The notes beneath the pieces were generated by a model. The model was not told the DNA's origin. It did no database searches and saw nothing but the letters and a program-made list of their open reading frames with translations. 64,000 nucleotides of DNA from Streptococcus australis (lineage in GTDB: Bacteria > Bacillota > Bacilli > Lactobacillales > Streptococcaceae). A program made the position numbers and the translations under genes. Below are positions 1 through 8,257 of the stretch, in pieces (positions within the stretch are counted from its first letter, which is position 1; the number at the start of each line of letters is the position of its first letter). The DNA lies in assembly GCF_003943615.1 (NCBI RefSeq), contig NZ_RJPZ01000006.1:1-64000 (forward strand), in the 5' to 3' direction.

Positions 1-1
1 T

Positions 2-1501
2 TTTCCTGAGGAGGAAGAATATGACGACTATACATCTTATTTAACCGTAATCAATACTGATATTGACTCGTTTATTCAAAAAAGACATTCTTATAAAGAT
101 GATACAAAAGAAGAACGTGGAATTAGGTTAATACCTAGAGCTACAAATTATTTCACTCCCGACCAAAAGTTAAGTAAAGTAAAAAAAGAAACAAAAGATA
201 CTTTTTATATCGGGGGGGATCAAAGGATCCCGCTACCTTCTATTTTTATTAGTTTATCGAGGCTTTTCCCTATAGGTGAAACATTAGTGAGTAAAAAAAA
301 TGTCCGGAGTAATAATATAATTATAACTTCTGATGCATACGAGATGTATAAAAAGTGGTATAATGAAATACTGCCCGACTCTATATCAGAAAAAGAAGTA
401 ATCAATATCACTAAAGATATTGATAAAAATCGAACAATAATACATATGCCTTTAAACAAGACGTTACCAGAAACTCAGTCTGTTGGGCAAGATAATATTG
501 GATATATTGTTTCTGCGTTAGTAGACTTTTATCTACACAAACAAAGAACAGAAAATTATAACGGCGGAATTTTATGTATCGATGAAATAGACGCCTCTTT
601 GCATCCTAATGCTCAATTGAGACTTTTTGATTTACTGGATAGACTAAGTGAGGAATTAGAATTACAGATTTTTGTTACCACTCATTCCTTGACAATTTTA
701 AAGAAAATTATTAAAAAACAAAATCGTTCACCTAAAGATTATCGTCTTGTATATTTTGTGGACCCAGAACTTCCGAGATTAAGTTCAATTGAATATTATG
801 CTGATATCAAATCTGATATGTTTGATAAAATGACACCTTATCGTCCATATGTAAAAATATACTGTGAAGACGATATGACAGAATTTCTTTTTAACGAATT
901 GATTGAAGCGTATAAAAGATTGCATCCTGATACTAAATCTGATATTTATAAAGTTATCCCTATTCATTTAGGCTGTAAGCAATTGTTAAAATTACCAGAA
1001 TATGATTCACATTTTAAGGATGTGTTAATTATAGTTGACGGAGATACAAAGACAAACTCTAAGAATTTATTATATCCATATATAACTGAAGATAAAAAGT
1101 TGATAAAGGGAGTTAAGACCAATGAGTTACCCCAAAATGTCATTGCCCTTCCGACATTTTTGGCTCCCGAATCATTCATATACTATGTAGTTAAAACGAT
1201 TGTTGATAATGAAAATTATAATAAGTTTTGGAAAGATTTGGAAGATAGAGAGGAATCGCGATTATATACAAAAAGTAGGATAAATGAAATCTTAAATCAA
1301 ATTAATATTAAAGACGATACAAAAAATGATGATATAAGATCATTAGAACGATTACAAGAATTACAAAAGTTTATTACAGATACACAGTTATTTAATTATC
1401 TAATGGAAGAAAATATAATTGATGAGTTGAATGATTTTTGTCTAAAAGTCTATTCCCAAATTAATATTCTACTTCAAAGAGAAAAATCAAAAAACTATTA
1501 A
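2..1501 (+). CDS. AAA ATPase with C-terminal TOPRIM-like region (OLD/PARIS-like), 5' truncated by window
   Basis: The frame is open from base 2, so the gene begins upstream; the GTG at 287 is only an internal codon. At least 499 residues are visible. A Walker B/D-loop segment (LCIDEIDASLHP) and an H-loop (FVTTHS) identify the ABC-type AAA ATPase half; the Walker A must lie before the window. The C-terminal half has an acidic block (VKIYCEDDMTEFLF) and a second one (VLIIVDGD), matching the E and DxD positions of TOPRIM nucleases of OLD type or of DUF4435 in fused PARIS proteins. It is 29 bp upstream of an adenine methyltransferase gene and equally AT-rich, suggesting joint acquisition as a phage-defence unit. 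The defence role is inference. Confidence 0.75.
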   Translation, partial: FPEEEEYDDYTSYLTVINTDIDSFIQKRHSYKDDTKEERGIRLIPRATNYFTPDQKLSKVKKETKDTFYIGGDQRIPLPSIFISLSRLFPIGETLVSKKNVRSNNIIITSDAYEMYKKWYNEILPDSISEKEVINITKDIDKNRTIIHMPLNKTLPETQSVGQDNIGYIVSALVDFYLHKQRTENYNGGILCIDEIDASLHPNAQLRLFDLLDRLSEELELQIFVTTHSLTILKKIIKKQNRSPKDYRLVYFVDPELPRLSSIEYYADIKSDMFDKMTPYRPYVKIYCEDDMTEFLFNELIEAYKRLHPDTKSDIYKVIPIHLGCKQLLKLPEYDSHFKDVLIIVDGDTKTNSKNLLYPYITEDKKLIKGVKTNELPQNVIALPTFLAPESFIYYVVKTIVDNENYNKFWKDLEDREESRLYTKSRINEILNQINIKDDTKNDDIRSLERLQELQKFITDTQLFNYLMEENIIDELNDFCLKVYSQINILLQREKSKNY

Positions 1502-1530
1502 CTATATAACTCCATAAAGAAAGGATTAAA

Positions 1531-2394
1531 ATGGCTCAAAGTATAGTCACACCGTTACGTTATCCTGGTGGAAAAACAAAATTATATCTTTTGGTTAAAG
1601 AACTAATAAAAGTAAATAATTGCAAAACATACATTGAACCATATGCTGGTGGTGCTGGTGTTGCATTAAAGTTACTATTCAATAATGATGTTCAAAAAAT
1701 TATGATTAATGATTTTGATAAGGCTATTTATTCTTTTTGGTATTCAGTACTAAATTACACTGATGAATTGGTTAAGAAAATCGAAGAAACTCCGATAACT
1801 ATGGAGGAATGGTACATTCAAAAAAATATATATGAAAAGAAATCAAATTCGAACTCTATTTTGGAATTAGGATTTGCAACATTATTTTTAAACAGAACAA
1901 ATAGATCTGGAATTTTAAAAGCAGGGGTTATTGGAGGAAAATCACAAGAAGGGAATTATAAACTGGATTGTAGATTTAATAAAGTAGAATTAATCAAAAA
2001 AATTAAAAAAATTGCAAGCTTTAAATCAAGAATTAAATTATACAATCTTGATGCTGAAGTTTTTATTAGAAGAAACATAAGTAAAACGAAAGATTCATTT
2101 ACATTTTTTGATCCACCATACTATAAAAAAGGACCAGGATTATATACAAATTTTTATAATCATGAGGATCATTTGTCACTTTCTGAAATAATAAAAAGTA
2201 GTATGAAATATAAGAATTGGATTTTAACCTATGATCTTTCGGACGAAATATTTAGAATGTATCAAGATTACTCAAATAAAATGTATTACCTTAATTATTC
2301 AGTTGCGAGACCTGGCAAAGGAATTGAATACATTTTTTATTCAAATTATTTAAAAAAAGTAAATGATGAGATTTATTTAAATATAGTAGAATAG
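1531..2394 (+). CDS. D12-class DNA adenine N6-methyltransferase (Dam/DpnM-like)
   Basis: The 287-residue protein has the motif order of class alpha (D12) adenine methyltransferases: TPLRYPGGKTKL near the N-terminus (motif X), YIEPYAGGAGVALKLL (motif I, AdoMet binding) and FFDPPYYKKG (motif IV, the catalytic DPPY). It would methylate adenine N6 in a short target that cannot be read from sequence. Start ATG 1531 follows AAAGGA. Base composition is very AT-rich, like the ATPase before it and unlike the cytosine methyltransferase after it, so it probably belongs with the ATPase rather than with the downstream restriction pair. No DpnII-type nuclease is adjacent. Confidence 0.93.
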   Translation: MAQSIVTPLRYPGGKTKLYLLVKELIKVNNCKTYIEPYAGGAGVALKLLFNNDVQKIMINDFDKAIYSFWYSVLNYTDELVKKIEETPITMEEWYIQKNIYEKKSNSNSILELGFATLFLNRTNRSGILKAGVIGGKSQEGNYKLDCRFNKVELIKKIKKIASFKSRIKLYNLDAEVFIRRNISKTKDSFTFFDPPYYKKGPGLYTNFYNHEDHLSLSEIIKSSMKYKNWILTYDLSDEIFRMYQDYSNKMYYLNYSVARPGKGIEYIFYSNYLKKVNDEIYLNIVE

Positions 2395-2420
2395 TTATAA
2401 AATAGAAAGCAGGTTACTAC

Positions 2421-3641
2421 ATGACAAATTCTGTAAGTTCGAACCGACCTGAGAAGTACAACATTGCAGCTTTCTTCTCAGGTGTTGGGGGAATTGAGTT
2501 GGGATTTGAACAGACCAACGAGTTCAGAGTGGTGTATGCCAATGAATTTGATAAGTATGCGCGTCAGACTTATCAATTAAACCATCCAGATACCTATTTG
2601 GATGGTCGTGATATTCACGATGTTCATCCAGAGGATATTCCGGCTGAGCGCGTGGATGTGATTATGGGAGGTTTTCCTTGCCAAGCCTTTAGTATTGCGG
2701 GTTATCGCAAGGGCTTTGATGATGATCGTGGCGATCTTTTCTTCGAATTACTTCGCATGATTGAGGGATGCAAACCTCGCGCTATTTTCATCGAAAACGT
2801 CAAGAACATGGTCGGTCATGACCATGGCAATACCTTCAAGGTTATTCGTGAAGCCTTGACTGAGAACAACTACTTTATCAAGTGGAAGGTTCTCAACGGA
2901 AAAGACTACGGAAATATCCCTCAAAACCGTGAGCGGATCTACATCGTTGGTTTTGATACTAAAGAAGCCTACGACTTGTTTGAGTTTCCAGAGGAAATCA
3001 AACTGACAACGACCTTGGCTGATGTTATTGATTTTGGTGCCAAGCCTGATGAGGCTTACTATTATCGAGAAGGCAAGCAGAGTTTCTTCGCTGACCTAAA
3101 GGCCAACGTGACTAGTCAAGACACGGTCTATCAGTGGCGTCGTCAATACGTTCGTGAGAATAAAAATGGGGTTGTTCCTACTTTAACAGCTAATATGGGA
3201 ACAGGTGGGCATAATGTCCCTCTTATCCTGACAGATAGTGGGGAGATTCGTAAATTAACACCAAAGGAGACCTTCAATGTACAAGGTTATCCAAAGTCCT
3301 TTAAGTTGCCTGAGGGGGTTTCCAATGGTCAACTCTACAAACAAGCTGGAAACAGTGTAGTTGTGCCCGTGATTAAACGCATTGCAGAGCGGATTGCTTT
3401 TGCCCTTAATGAGAGCAATGGGTCGTCTCAACTGGATCGCTCCGGAAAATTCGCGATAATCTATACCAAGATGAATGGTCAGTTTGAAGGCCAGTCTTAT
3501 GTGAAAGATTTTGTCTCCACTTATGAGGAAGCAGAGAAGAAGATTGCCTCCTATGAGGATGGTCTTGCTATTTTATCGGATGAAGATTATTTCAGATTGG
3601 TAAAAAAACGTGGAAATTTTGAATTTTACAGCATTATTTAA
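2421..3641 (+). CDS. DNA (cytosine-5-)-methyltransferase
   Basis: All core motifs of C5 methyltransferases are present: AFFSGVGGIELGFE (I), GGFPCQAFSIAG with the catalytic Cys (IV), FIENVKNM (VI), QNRERIYIVG (VIII) and GNSVVVPVIKRIA (X). The target recognition domain is short, between VIII and IX. After motif X there are about 70 additional residues rich in E, D and aromatic residues, longer than a minimal HhaI-type enzyme. It is followed by a terminator-like hairpin and then by a probable restriction endonuclease gene, so it most likely protects DNA from that nuclease. Base composition is nearer to the host than that of the two genes before it. Confidence 0.95.
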   Translation: MTNSVSSNRPEKYNIAAFFSGVGGIELGFEQTNEFRVVYANEFDKYARQTYQLNHPDTYLDGRDIHDVHPEDIPAERVDVIMGGFPCQAFSIAGYRKGFDDDRGDLFFELLRMIEGCKPRAIFIENVKNMVGHDHGNTFKVIREALTENNYFIKWKVLNGKDYGNIPQNRERIYIVGFDTKEAYDLFEFPEEIKLTTTLADVIDFGAKPDEAYYYREGKQSFFADLKANVTSQDTVYQWRRQYVRENKNGVVPTLTANMGTGGHNVPLILTDSGEIRKLTPKETFNVQGYPKSFKLPEGVSNGQLYKQAGNSVVVPVIKRIAERIAFALNESNGSSQLDRSGKFAIIYTKMNGQFEGQSYVKDFVSTYEEAEKKIASYEDGLAILSDEDYFRLVKKRGNFEFYSII

Positions 3642-3656
3642 CGAATTATATAAGTA

Positions 3657-3688
3657 AGAGGACTAGTGAAAATCTAGTCTTCTTTTGA
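3657..3688 (+). terminator. Intrinsic terminator after the cytosine methyltransferase gene
   Basis: Arms AAGAGGACTAG (3657-3667) and CTAGTCTTCTT (3674-3684) pair over 11 bp with one G-U, followed by a short T run. It separates the methyltransferase from the nuclease gene, which probably has its own promoter around TGATATACT. Confidence 0.7.
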
Positions 3689-3715
3689 TATACTTAAATA
3701 AGAAGTGAGGATTGA

Positions 3716-5311
3716 ATGATGTGGGAATACCTAAAACAAGAACAAAAGGAAAAATACAAGACTCTCATTACCAACTTTGCTAGTCTAAGTGAGGCCTTTT
3801 CTCAAAAAGCAGAGGGTGAAGATTCTGATGATCGAGAAAGCTATGTTGCTCCGATTGTTAATTCAAAATTCCAAGAGACTGTTTTCCAAAAAGCTTTTCA
3901 TGCAGTTGGTGAGGATATTGCTAATACTTCTTATGATGCTTCGGTTGTCGTTGATGAGCAACATAAGTATTTGGTTGGGATTAAATCCTTTGGTTTGGAC
4001 TCAGGGGATCAAAAAATTGCTCAGTTCAAGAAAGATTCACAGTCTTGGAACGAGTTGTTGAGTGAAATTCGATTTCAGGCTGCTATTTCACCGGACAAGG
4101 AAACAGCTGATAAAGAAAATCAAGCTCGCTATGAAAAACTGGCCCGTGAGATTGCGTCTTTGCGAAATCAACGGATTGAATCATCTAAAGCTCTCATTAA
4201 GGGATTTCATTCTGATTCTAGTCATGTAGAAGCCGTCTATCATGTCTTGATGCCGACCTCGAAAGGTCACAAACCGCAGATCCATGTAGGAGAGACAACT
4301 TATCTGCCGGTTGATTTAGACAATCTCAAAATTCTTGGCTCAACGACCAAGAACAATCCGACAAATTTCCGTTTTACGGACGGCCAGCATGACTACAAAT
4401 ACACGGCTGCAGATAGTCAGCTCCATATGACCTTTAGGAATAGGGAGATTGTGGTTGATACTTGGGATGTGAATTATGTTGAGGATCCCTTTTATCTCTT
4501 TGAAAACCTTCACTTATTGACCTCAGAAAAAAGTGATTCGGAGATTCTCGAGACGGTGTCGTGGGTGATCACAGATAAGCATGGAAATGTAGAAGAAAAT
4601 TCTGGCTTTAATGCTTTTAATGGTGGTTCAAAGTTGGCTAAGAAGGATCGCTTGCCACGGATTTTAAAGATTCAGGACAAATTTAAAGACAGTCTCGCTC
4701 CAGAAGAACTAGCTTTTGTGACCTTTTCTTTGGAAGAAATCCTCTTGAAAAAATGGTCTACCAAGGAAGAAAAAGCTCAGATGAAGTCTATTCGCGAGGA
4801 CTTGATTCACTTTGTACACGAGACGGGGAATGAAAAACTAATCAAAGAAATTGAACAGCTAGTGTATCGTCCAGTCAGTGAAGTGTATATCCCTCTTCCA
4901 GACTCCAAACATTTCCATGAGGAGCGTCCAGACTTTTTTGGTAAAGGGATTGGAAGGTTTGAGCCAGGTACGAGTAAACTTGCCCTCCCAAAAGAAGAAC
5001 GGACCTTTAAGCTACGATTTTTATCATCAGGTGATGTGATTACTGCCTATATCAACCAAGAAGCTGGGAAGGCCATTCAATCAACTGATAAGCAAGAAAT
5101 CCTTGGAAATTGGATTCTTCGTGGGGTCTTTCAGTTAAAAGACAGAGAGATCTTAACGGGTAAGAAATTATCACAGCTAGAAATCAATGGTATCCGTCTT
5201 TCCAAATTCAAAAACGGTGAAATTGGTATGGAATTCATCTGGATCGATGTGGACAATCCTCCTGCAGATGCGATTGGTTGGGTTGCAAAATCCTCTTCAT
5301 CCACACGATAA
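3716..5311 (+). CDS. Probable type II restriction endonuclease
   Basis: This 531-residue protein has no family I can name with certainty. The role rests on its position directly after a 5-cytosine methyltransferase gene and on an N-terminal segment that could be a PD-(D/E)xK-like core: E54 in a helix, D74 (YDAS) and K90 in a strand ending GIKSFG. The middle and C-terminal parts look like an all-beta/mixed domain with no transmembrane segment or signal peptide. ATG 3716 is followed by a second ATG at 3719; a GTGAGG precedes both. If this is a nuclease it should cut the site methylated by the neighbouring enzyme. The catalytic assignment is an inference. Confidence 0.62.
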   Translation: MMWEYLKQEQKEKYKTLITNFASLSEAFSQKAEGEDSDDRESYVAPIVNSKFQETVFQKAFHAVGEDIANTSYDASVVVDEQHKYLVGIKSFGLDSGDQKIAQFKKDSQSWNELLSEIRFQAAISPDKETADKENQARYEKLAREIASLRNQRIESSKALIKGFHSDSSHVEAVYHVLMPTSKGHKPQIHVGETTYLPVDLDNLKILGSTTKNNPTNFRFTDGQHDYKYTAADSQLHMTFRNREIVVDTWDVNYVEDPFYLFENLHLLTSEKSDSEILETVSWVITDKHGNVEENSGFNAFNGGSKLAKKDRLPRILKIQDKFKDSLAPEELAFVTFSLEEILLKKWSTKEEKAQMKSIREDLIHFVHETGNEKLIKEIEQLVYRPVSEVYIPLPDSKHFHEERPDFFGKGIGRFEPGTSKLALPKEERTFKLRFLSSGDVITAYINQEAGKAIQSTDKQEILGNWILRGVFQLKDREILTGKKLSQLEINGIRLSKFKNGEIGMEFIWIDVDNPPADAIGWVAKSSSSTR

Positions 5312-5313
5312 AA

Positions 5314-5340
5314 GAACCTCCTAGTTTTCTAGGAGGTTGC
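5314..5340. terminator. Hairpin between convergent genes
   Basis: AACCTCCTAG (5315-5324), TTTT loop, CTAGGAGGTT (5329-5338) form a perfect 10-bp stem. It lies between the nuclease gene (+) and the SOS cassette (-), and reads into CTTTT on the minus strand. Its right arm overlaps the stop codon of the minus-strand gene. Confidence 0.6.
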
Positions 5341-5634
5341 TTTGTATTCTGTGGTAGGACTGTGGCCTAGGTAGGTATAAATCCGTGTCAGTGGGGATTG
5401 GGGATGGGTGGATACGCGAAAGTGAAAGTAGTGGTCACGGTGGTCGCGACTCTGGGTGTGGTGGAGTCTGAAATAGTTGCGCTGGCCTGTCGACATGGAT
5501 CTCAGCAGGTCATCTTCTAAAAAGACCAAGGGGGTCGCAGTCGTTGCCAATCGGTAAAAATCGTGCTCGAACTGCTGGTAATTGTCTGAAAAATAATCGA
5601 ATTGGAGTTCGTGTTTATTCAGGGCTGGTTTCAT
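5329..5634 (-). CDS. Small conserved streptococcal protein of the umuC cassette (possibly DUF5960)
   Basis: About 101 residues if translated from the ATG at 5634 (MKPALNKHEL), which has AGGAG upstream; a longer frame reaches 5700 but would lie inside the preceding gene. It overlaps that gene by 20 bp, which suggests translational coupling. The protein is rich in aromatic, His and Asp residues with no transmembrane segment (FDYFSDNYQQFEHDFYRL). From memory it resembles a short streptococcal family, perhaps DUF5960, of unknown function. It is the last gene of a four-gene cassette with an S24 repressor, a Y-family polymerase and a YolD-like protein, so a damage-inducible role is inferred from context. 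Confidence 0.65.
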   Translation of the reverse strand: MKPALNKHELQFDYFSDNYQQFEHDFYRLATTATPLVFLEDDLLRSMSTGQRNYFRLHHTQSRDHRDHYFHFRVSTHPQSPLTRIYTYLGHSPTTEYKATS

Positions 5635-5986
5635 AGCTAGAATCTCCTGGTTCAATAGAAAAAATAGTCGAAAGAAGGAGAGAGTGGTAGTGCTGGCCAT
5701 TTTTTATGAGGACTTCGGAAGGGCTTAAGGTATAGACCTGGCCGTAGTAGACGGCGACTTGATTGTCCTGGAGGGTAGAGAGGGAGAGGGAGGTCTCTTG
5801 CTGGTAGGCTTGCTCGAGGAGGTGACGGATTTCTTGGTTTGAGAGGAGGCGAAGCTCTTCGAGAGAGAGCTGGTTTGTTTGTAAGGCCGTCGAATGCTCA
5901 GAGAGGAAGAAGCCGGCCCACTTGGCCATGCCCCGGTCTTGGAAGTCGCGTGCCGACTGATAGGGGAGATAAGAACGATCAATCAT
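5615..5986 (-). CDS. YolD-like protein, partner of the Y-family polymerase
   Basis: The 123-residue product begins with YLPYQSARDFQDRGMAKWAG, close to the N-terminal signature of YolD-family proteins (DRGMxKW). YolD-like genes are typically found next to UvrX/UmuC-type polymerases in Firmicutes and have been suggested to replace UmuD. Its ATG overlaps the polymerase stop codon in an ATGA, so the two are translationally coupled. No catalytic motif is visible. Function as a polymerase accessory factor is inferred from family and position. Confidence 0.75.
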   Translation of the reverse strand: MIDRSYLPYQSARDFQDRGMAKWAGFFLSEHSTALQTNQLSLEELRLLSNQEIRHLLEQAYQQETSLSLSTLQDNQVAVYYGQVYTLSPSEVLIKNGQHYHSLLLSTIFSIEPGDSSYETSPE

Positions 5987-7395
5987 GCTAAGCCATCTAA
6001 ACCTCCTGCAGAGTGGCCTCCGGTCAGTTTGCTTCGAGCTAGAGCGCGCGAATTTTCTAATAGGGCAGATCCCTTCTGTAGAGAAGCAAAGCCAAATCGG
6101 TCACGGATATGGTCAATGGTCTCTTGGAGGGCTTCTTCTCTTTGGGTTTGCTCAGGGTCATCAAATAGGGAGATCAGCTGGAAGCTCTCTTCTACGAGCT
6201 TCCCATAAAAGACACCGATCTGCCGGATGGCTCCTCCCTGGTAGTGGGAGCGAAAGAGCTGGATGACTTCCTTGGCTAATTGAGCGGTAGAGTTTGTCGG
6301 CTCAATCTTTCGCTGGCAGTGGATGGAGGGAAGCTGTTCCTGTTTGGAGTAGCTGGCGTGGATGGAGACCAATTGTGTCTTTTTCTTTTCCCGACGCAAG
6401 CGGATAGCGACTTGCTCAGCCATCTCTCGAAAGACCAGTTCAATATCGCTTTGGCAGTGGTAGTCATGGGGAAGGATTTGCGAATTTCCTAGACCGTGAG
6501 ACTTTGGTCGATAGGGGCGATGGACATTGCTTTCATCGATCCCATGGGCATGAAACCAGAGCTGGACGCCCATGACTCCAAATTCTTTTTTGAGCTGGTC
6601 TGGATTGGCCTGGGCTAGTTCATAGATGGAGTGAATACCTAGTTTGTTCAGGCGTTTTTCTGTTCGCTGGCCGATCCCCCAAAAATCGGTCAGTTTTTTT
6701 ATCTGCCAGACTCGATTGGGGACGTCTTCATAAGACCAGTTAGCCCGCATGGTTTTCTGGTGCTTGGCTTCGTTGTCCAGAGCCAGTTTGGCCAGTAGGG
6801 GATTGGCATTGCTCATCCCGACAGTAGCATAGATCCCAGTTTTTTGCCAAATGCGTTTTTGGATCCGAGCAGAAAGGAGGTCCAGCTTGGAGCGTCGGTC
6901 TAGCTGGGGATCGGGAATAAAGTAGTTGAGAGAGCTGGTCAAATCGATAAAGCCCTCATCGATGGAATAGGGATAGATGTCATCTGGAGCAGCAAATTCT
7001 TGAAAGACTTGTTGGATTTCCATGTTGACCTGGATATAGGCATTCATGCGAGGGGGCACGATAAAGGTGCGCTTGGCCCAACTTTCGATGTAGTGGACAA
7101 AGGCTGGATCTGTAGGTAGGCCTTGCTTACGGGCCAGGTAGTAATTGAATTTCCTCGTCTTGAGATCAAAGGGCAGATCGTAGCTACGCCCGACATTTTT
7201 CTTTCCAAAGACTTGCTTAAAAACGGGGGAACTGGCTAAGATAAGGCCAGCAGAATTGTCGCTCCGACTCATGACACAAAGAGAAGTCGTCAAGGGATTG
7301 AGGCCGAGGCGGACGCATTCACAACTGGCATAGAAACTTTTCATATCCACAAAAGCAATATCAGACCTTGGCTCACGTGAATAATCAAAAAGCAT
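5983..7395 (-). CDS. umuC: Y-family error-prone DNA polymerase (UmuC/UvrX type)
   Basis: This 470-residue protein has the Y-family palm residues D17 (FVDMKSFYAS) and D146-E147 (YSIDEGFID), a helix-hairpin-helix-like thumb (TDFWGIGQRTEKRLNKLGI) and a little-finger region. QLISLF at about residues 406-411 fits the beta-clamp binding motif. It would carry out translesion synthesis and so underlie damage-induced mutation. It starts 3 bp after the stop of an S24/HTH repressor gene and overlaps the YolD-like gene by 4 bp. Similar umuC cassettes controlled by HdiR-type repressors act as SOS-like systems in streptococci that lack LexA; that parallel is established knowledge, its operation here is inference. 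Confidence 0.93.
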   Translation of the reverse strand: MLFDYSREPRSDIAFVDMKSFYASCECVRLGLNPLTTSLCVMSRSDNSAGLILASSPVFKQVFGKKNVGRSYDLPFDLKTRKFNYYLARKQGLPTDPAFVHYIESWAKRTFIVPPRMNAYIQVNMEIQQVFQEFAAPDDIYPYSIDEGFIDLTSSLNYFIPDPQLDRRSKLDLLSARIQKRIWQKTGIYATVGMSNANPLLAKLALDNEAKHQKTMRANWSYEDVPNRVWQIKKLTDFWGIGQRTEKRLNKLGIHSIYELAQANPDQLKKEFGVMGVQLWFHAHGIDESNVHRPYRPKSHGLGNSQILPHDYHCQSDIELVFREMAEQVAIRLRREKKKTQLVSIHASYSKQEQLPSIHCQRKIEPTNSTAQLAKEVIQLFRSHYQGGAIRQIGVFYGKLVEESFQLISLFDDPEQTQREEALQETIDHIRDRFGFASLQKGSALLENSRALARSKLTGGHSAGGLDGLA

Positions 7396-7397
7396 GT

Positions 7398-8075
7398 CTA
7401 GACCTCCAGAGGGAGGAAGTGGCCGACCACGATACCGACGATTTTTGGTTCATCTTCGTAGGGTGCAAAGAGGTCATCATAGGCTGGGTTGATAGACTCT
7501 AGGCGGAGGCCCTCCTCTTCCCGATAGACTTTTTTGATATAGGTATTCCCGTTCCACATAAGGGCGTAGACCGCTCCATCATAGTCAAATCCTGTCTGTT
7601 TCATCAAGGCAACGGAACCGTTTGGATAGCTTGGTTCCATAGAATCTCCAGAGACCCAAGAGGCAAAGTCGTGTTGGATCTCTTGGTCAAAATAAACGGT
7701 CTCGTAGTCGGTCTCATTGTCATAAAAGGTATGACCATGTCCAGCTGCCAAGTCGATAGAGAGGACACGGTAAGGGACCAAAGAGACCACCTTCTCTTGC
7801 TCTGCTAAGAGTTGGCTAGCCAAGAGATCGACCTTTTTTTGATGGGGTGGGGTTAATAAAGGGTAGGTGAAAAGCGCTGAGCTCTTGTCGACAAAGTAGT
7901 CCTCTTTAACGGAGAGGCGCTTGGCCAACCTCCTGAGATTTTTATCGTGTGGCTCTGCTAAGCCATTCTCCCAACTAGAGTAGGTCTTGCGACTAATCTC
8001 TAAGGATTCGTAGACCTGGGCTTGGGTTAGACCGAGCTCCAGTCGCCTGTCTTTTAATTTTTTTGCATCAAACAT
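7398..8075 (-). CDS. HTH / peptidase S24 self-cleaving repressor (HdiR-like)
   Basis: With the ATG at 8075 (AGGAG 7 bp upstream) the protein has 225 residues; the open frame extends to 8171 but runs back through the promoter. Residues 1-60 form an XRE-type HTH (LGLTQAQVYESLEISRKTY). The C-terminal half is LexA/S24-like, with A111-G112 in SIDLAAGHG as the likely cleavage site, S145 in GDSMEP and K181/K182 in TYIKKV as the Ser-Lys dyad. RecA-stimulated self-cleavage would relieve repression of its own operon, which carries the UmuC-type polymerase. The palindrome just upstream of the gene is the obvious operator candidate. Confidence 0.9.
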   Translation of the reverse strand: MFDAKKLKDRRLELGLTQAQVYESLEISRKTYSSWENGLAEPHDKNLRRLAKRLSVKEDYFVDKSSALFTYPLLTPPHQKKVDLLASQLLAEQEKVVSLVPYRVLSIDLAAGHGHTFYDNETDYETVYFDQEIQHDFASWVSGDSMEPSYPNGSVALMKQTGFDYDGAVYALMWNGNTYIKKVYREEEGLRLESINPAYDDLFAPYEDEPKIVGIVVGHFLPLEV

Positions 8076-8089
8076 CTGCATTCTCCTAT

Positions 8090-8141
8090 GTAACGTTTTA
8101 AAAGTTACGTATAGTATAGCAAAAATAAATTCGAACTTCAA
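8090..8141 (-). promoter_or_regulatory. Promoter and candidate operator of the SOS-like cassette
   Basis: On the minus strand TTGAAG (8136-8141) and TATACT (8113-8118) are 17 bp apart. Just downstream, between the -10 and the start codon, GTAAC and GTTAC flank GTTTTAAAA (8090-8108), an inverted repeat well placed for an autoregulatory repressor. No other dyad of this strength is seen in the gap. Confidence 0.65.
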
Positions 8142-8220
8142 GAGAAAAGTGAGAGGATTTTTCTTTGGCAACGAAAGGGATGTGGTTCAGCAGATCTCAG
8201 ACTGGAGAGAGTAGGTGTTT

Positions 8221-8250
8221 TTGTATCTTTTATCCAAATTTTGATATAAT
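8221..8250 (+). promoter_or_regulatory. rsmD promoter, extended -10, apparently leaderless
   Basis: TATAAT at 8245-8250 is preceded by TG and one base (extended -10), with TTGTAT 18 bp upstream. Only 7 bases separate the -10 from the ATG at 8258, and none resembles a Shine-Dalgarno sequence, so the transcript should start at or next to the A of the start codon. Confidence 0.65.
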
Positions 8251-8257
8251 AATCTCT

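Noticed and set aside
287-1501. GTG 287 as the true start of the ATPase gene
   Set aside because: The frame stays open back to base 2 with protein-like sequence and the product would lack its ATP-binding N-terminal half; no ribosome binding site precedes it.
1531-5311. DpnI/DpnII-type restriction locus
   Set aside because: Only one D12 methyltransferase is present, there is no DpnA-like second enzyme, and the nuclease follows a cytosine methyltransferase.
5894-6492. Plus-strand frames over the umuC-type gene (5894-6208, 5985-6266, 6280-6492)
   Set aside because: They lie antisense within a gene with clear catalytic motifs and lack start signals.
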